NCBI GenBank assembly: GCA_018714725.1
Contig: DVMZ01000126.1
Coordinates: 1 to 8,574, forward strand
DNA: 8,574 nucleotides
Direction: 5' to 3'
DNA from: Candidatus Scatosoma pullistercoris
Lineage (GTDB): Bacteria; Bacillota; Clostridia; Christensenellales; Borkfalkiaceae
In this document: positions 6,876 through 8,574 of the stretch, piece by piece
How the letters are laid out: each line of letters opens with the position of its first letter
Position numbering within the stretch: position 1 is the stretch's first letter
Notes under the pieces: model-generated
Seen by the model: the letters and a program-made list of their open reading frames with translations, nothing else
What the model was told of the DNA's origin: nothing
The model's database searches: none
Translations under genes and position numbers: made by a program

Positions 6876-8574
6876 ATGGACACACAGAATCTCATCGAAT
6901 ACACCGCCGAAGCGGCGGTCGTCGGAGCGGGACACGCCGGCTGCGAAGCCGCGCTCGCCCTGGCACGGACGGGAATCAAAACCGTTCTTCTCACCCTCAA
7001 TCTGGACAGCATTGGTTTCATGCCCTGCAACCCCTCGATCGGCGGCACCGCGAAAGGACATCTGGTGCGGGAAATCGACGCCCTTGGCGGGGAAATGGGC
7101 ATCGTCGCGGACAAAACCGCTTTACAGCTCCGCATGCTCAACGTCGGCAAAGGCGCCGCCGTGCAGAGCCTGCGCGCGCAATCGGACAAAAACGCCTATC
7201 ACCGCGAGATGAAAAAAGTGCTGGAAAATACCCCCGACCTCCGCATCATCCAGACGGAAGTTTCCGAAATCCTCACCGAAAACGGACAGGTGACCGGCCT
7301 CAGAACGGACGGCGGGATCATTTCCTGCCGCGCCGTCGTGCTCTGCACGGGCGTCTATCTGAACTCCCGCACGATTACGGGCAACGTCGTGAAAAATTCC
7401 GGCCCCAACGGCTTTTCCAATGCCGAAAAACTCACGGACAGCCTGATCCGGCTCGGCTTTTCCGTCCGGCGTTTCAAAACCGGCACCCCCGCCCGGCTGG
7501 ACGGGAAAACAGTGAACTGCGCCGCCTGCGAACGCCAGGACGGAGACACTGATATCTATCCTTTCTCCTTCCTCACCGAGCGCCTGCCTGAAAACAGCGT
7601 CCCCTGTTACCTCACTTACACCAATCAGAAAACACACGAAATCATTCTCGAAAATCTGGATCGTTCCCCCCTTTACAACGGCGTCATCCAATCCACGGGC
7701 CCCCGCTATTGCCCTTCGATCGAAACCAAAGTCGTCCGGTTCAAGGACAAGGAGCGCCACCAGATTTTCCTGGAACCGGAAGGTGCGGACACTTCGGAAG
7801 TCTATGTGCAGGGTATGTCCACTTCTCTGCCGCACGACGTACAGCGCGCCATGTATGCCACCGTTCCCGGGCTCGAACACGCGGACATCGTGCGCTACGG
7901 CTACGCCATCGAGTACGACTGCATCGATACGCTGGACGTCCTGCCCACCCTCGAATTCAAAAAAGTGCGCGGGCTGTATACGGCAGGCCAGATCAACGGC
8001 ACCTCGGGCTATGAAGAAGCGGCGGCACAGGGGCTGATCGCGGGGCTGAACGCCTCTCTCGCCCTGCGCGGAAAACCGCCGTTCGTCCTCAGGCGGGACG
8101 AAGCCTATATCGGCGTACTCATCGACGACCTCGTCACCAAGGGCACCGACGAACCCTACCGCATGATGACCTCCCGCGCGGAACACCGGATTTTTTTAAG
8201 ACAGGACAACGCCGATCTCCGGCTCACCGAAAAGGGCTATGCCTGCGGACTGGTGACGGAGGAACGCCGACGGGTTTTCCTCCGGCGAAAGGCGCTCTGC
8301 GAACAGCTTTCGGAGGCCCTTCAAGGCAAAATCCCGCAAAAAGAAGCCGCCGCCTTTCTCACCGCGCGCGGATCCGACGCCCCTCCGGGCAGTCTGACGT
8401 ATGCCGACCTTATCAAGCGCGGTTTCTCCTTAAAAGAAATCACGTCGTATTTCGGAGGTTTTGAGGAATATCCCGCTGACGTAAGACAGACGGCGGAGGT
8501 CTCCGTGCTGTACGAAGGCTACCTCCGGCGGGGACTGGAACAGATCGAACGCGCCAAGCGGCTGGAAAACAAAC
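6876..8574 (+). CDS. mnmG: MnmG (GidA), tRNA uridine-5-carboxymethylaminomethyl synthesis enzyme, first 566 residues (3' end cut by window edge)
   Basis: FAD-dependent enzyme that, with the GTPase MnmE, modifies wobble uridine 34 in certain tRNAs using methylenetetrahydrofolate and glycine or ammonium. The Rossmann FAD motif GAGHAG is at 17-22. PCNPSIGGTAKGHLVREIDA (50-69) carries one redox-active Cys (C51), and SVPCYLTYTNQKTHE (241-255) carries the other (C244). GPRYCPSIE (275-283) and the FAD-contacting AGQINGTSGYEEAAAQG (370-386) are intact. The C-terminal helical domain that contacts MnmE and tRNA begins after about 460 and is cut off; about 60 residues are missing from the usual 620-630. 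The ATG at 6876 gives a normal N terminus but has no purine-rich ribosome binding site in the preceding 20 nt. mnmE is not in the window. Confidence 0.97.
   Translation, partial: MDTQNLIEYTAEAAVVGAGHAGCEAALALARTGIKTVLLTLNLDSIGFMPCNPSIGGTAKGHLVREIDALGGEMGIVADKTALQLRMLNVGKGAAVQSLRAQSDKNAYHREMKKVLENTPDLRIIQTEVSEILTENGQVTGLRTDGGIISCRAVVLCTGVYLNSRTITGNVVKNSGPNGFSNAEKLTDSLIRLGFSVRRFKTGTPARLDGKTVNCAACERQDGDTDIYPFSFLTERLPENSVPCYLTYTNQKTHEIILENLDRSPLYNGVIQSTGPRYCPSIETKVVRFKDKERHQIFLEPEGADTSEVYVQGMSTSLPHDVQRAMYATVPGLEHADIVRYGYAIEYDCIDTLDVLPTLEFKKVRGLYTAGQINGTSGYEEAAAQGLIAGLNASLALRGKPPFVLRRDEAYIGVLIDDLVTKGTDEPYRMMTSRAEHRIFLRQDNADLRLTEKGYACGLVTEERRRVFLRRKALCEQLSEALQGKIPQKEAAAFLTARGSDAPPGSLTYADLIKRGFSLKEITSYFGGFEEYPADVRQTAEVSVLYEGYLRRGLEQIERAKRLENK

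Overview
The window looks like chromosomal core DNA of a moderate-GC member of the Bacillota (Clostridia-like). This is an inference: AsnRS, RecF, DnaA and MnmG all read as clostridial-type sequences by eye, a VanW-family exported protein is present, and -10 boxes and Shine-Dalgarno sites are of Gram-positive type. No phage, insertion sequence, CRISPR array, tRNA or rRNA was seen.

Layout, left to right. A 5' fragment of asnS (asparaginyl-tRNA synthetase) runs leftward off the window, with an extended -10 promoter. Next comes a 549-bp gap (600-1148). It holds a strongly pyrimidine-rich stretch (about 86% C+T on the + strand over 781-1020) and, at its right end, two palindromes TTCCG-N4-CGGAA directly before a 67-residue XRE-type repressor gene read rightward. 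That gene converges on a leftward vanW-like gene, and a shared hairpin-plus-T-run terminator lies between them. Leftward recF is followed, 4 bp after its stop, by a PHP-domain phosphoesterase/nuclease whose ribosome binding site lies inside the end of recF; vanW lies 166 bp further on.

Divergent from recF, across 131 bp with promoter-like boxes in both directions, is dnaA. It is followed, after a 359-bp gap rich in repeats and hairpins, by the first 566 codons of mnmG. The usual dnaA-dnaN-recF order is therefore broken: dnaN is absent, recF points away from dnaA, and mnmG takes the downstream position.

The protein-coding genes are mostly ordinary housekeeping genes for replication initiation, gap repair, translation and tRNA modification. 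The unusual content is non-coding. The best candidates are: (i) three near-identical 14-bp repeats plus a partial fourth, inside a run of about ten local inverted repeats between dnaA and mnmG, where two repeats keep their hairpin pairing through compensating base changes; (ii) the double palindrome covering the -10 box and possibly leaderless start of the XRE gene; (iii) the polypyrimidine tract; and (iv) a terminator-like hairpin in the dnaA leader. None could be tested against databases here.
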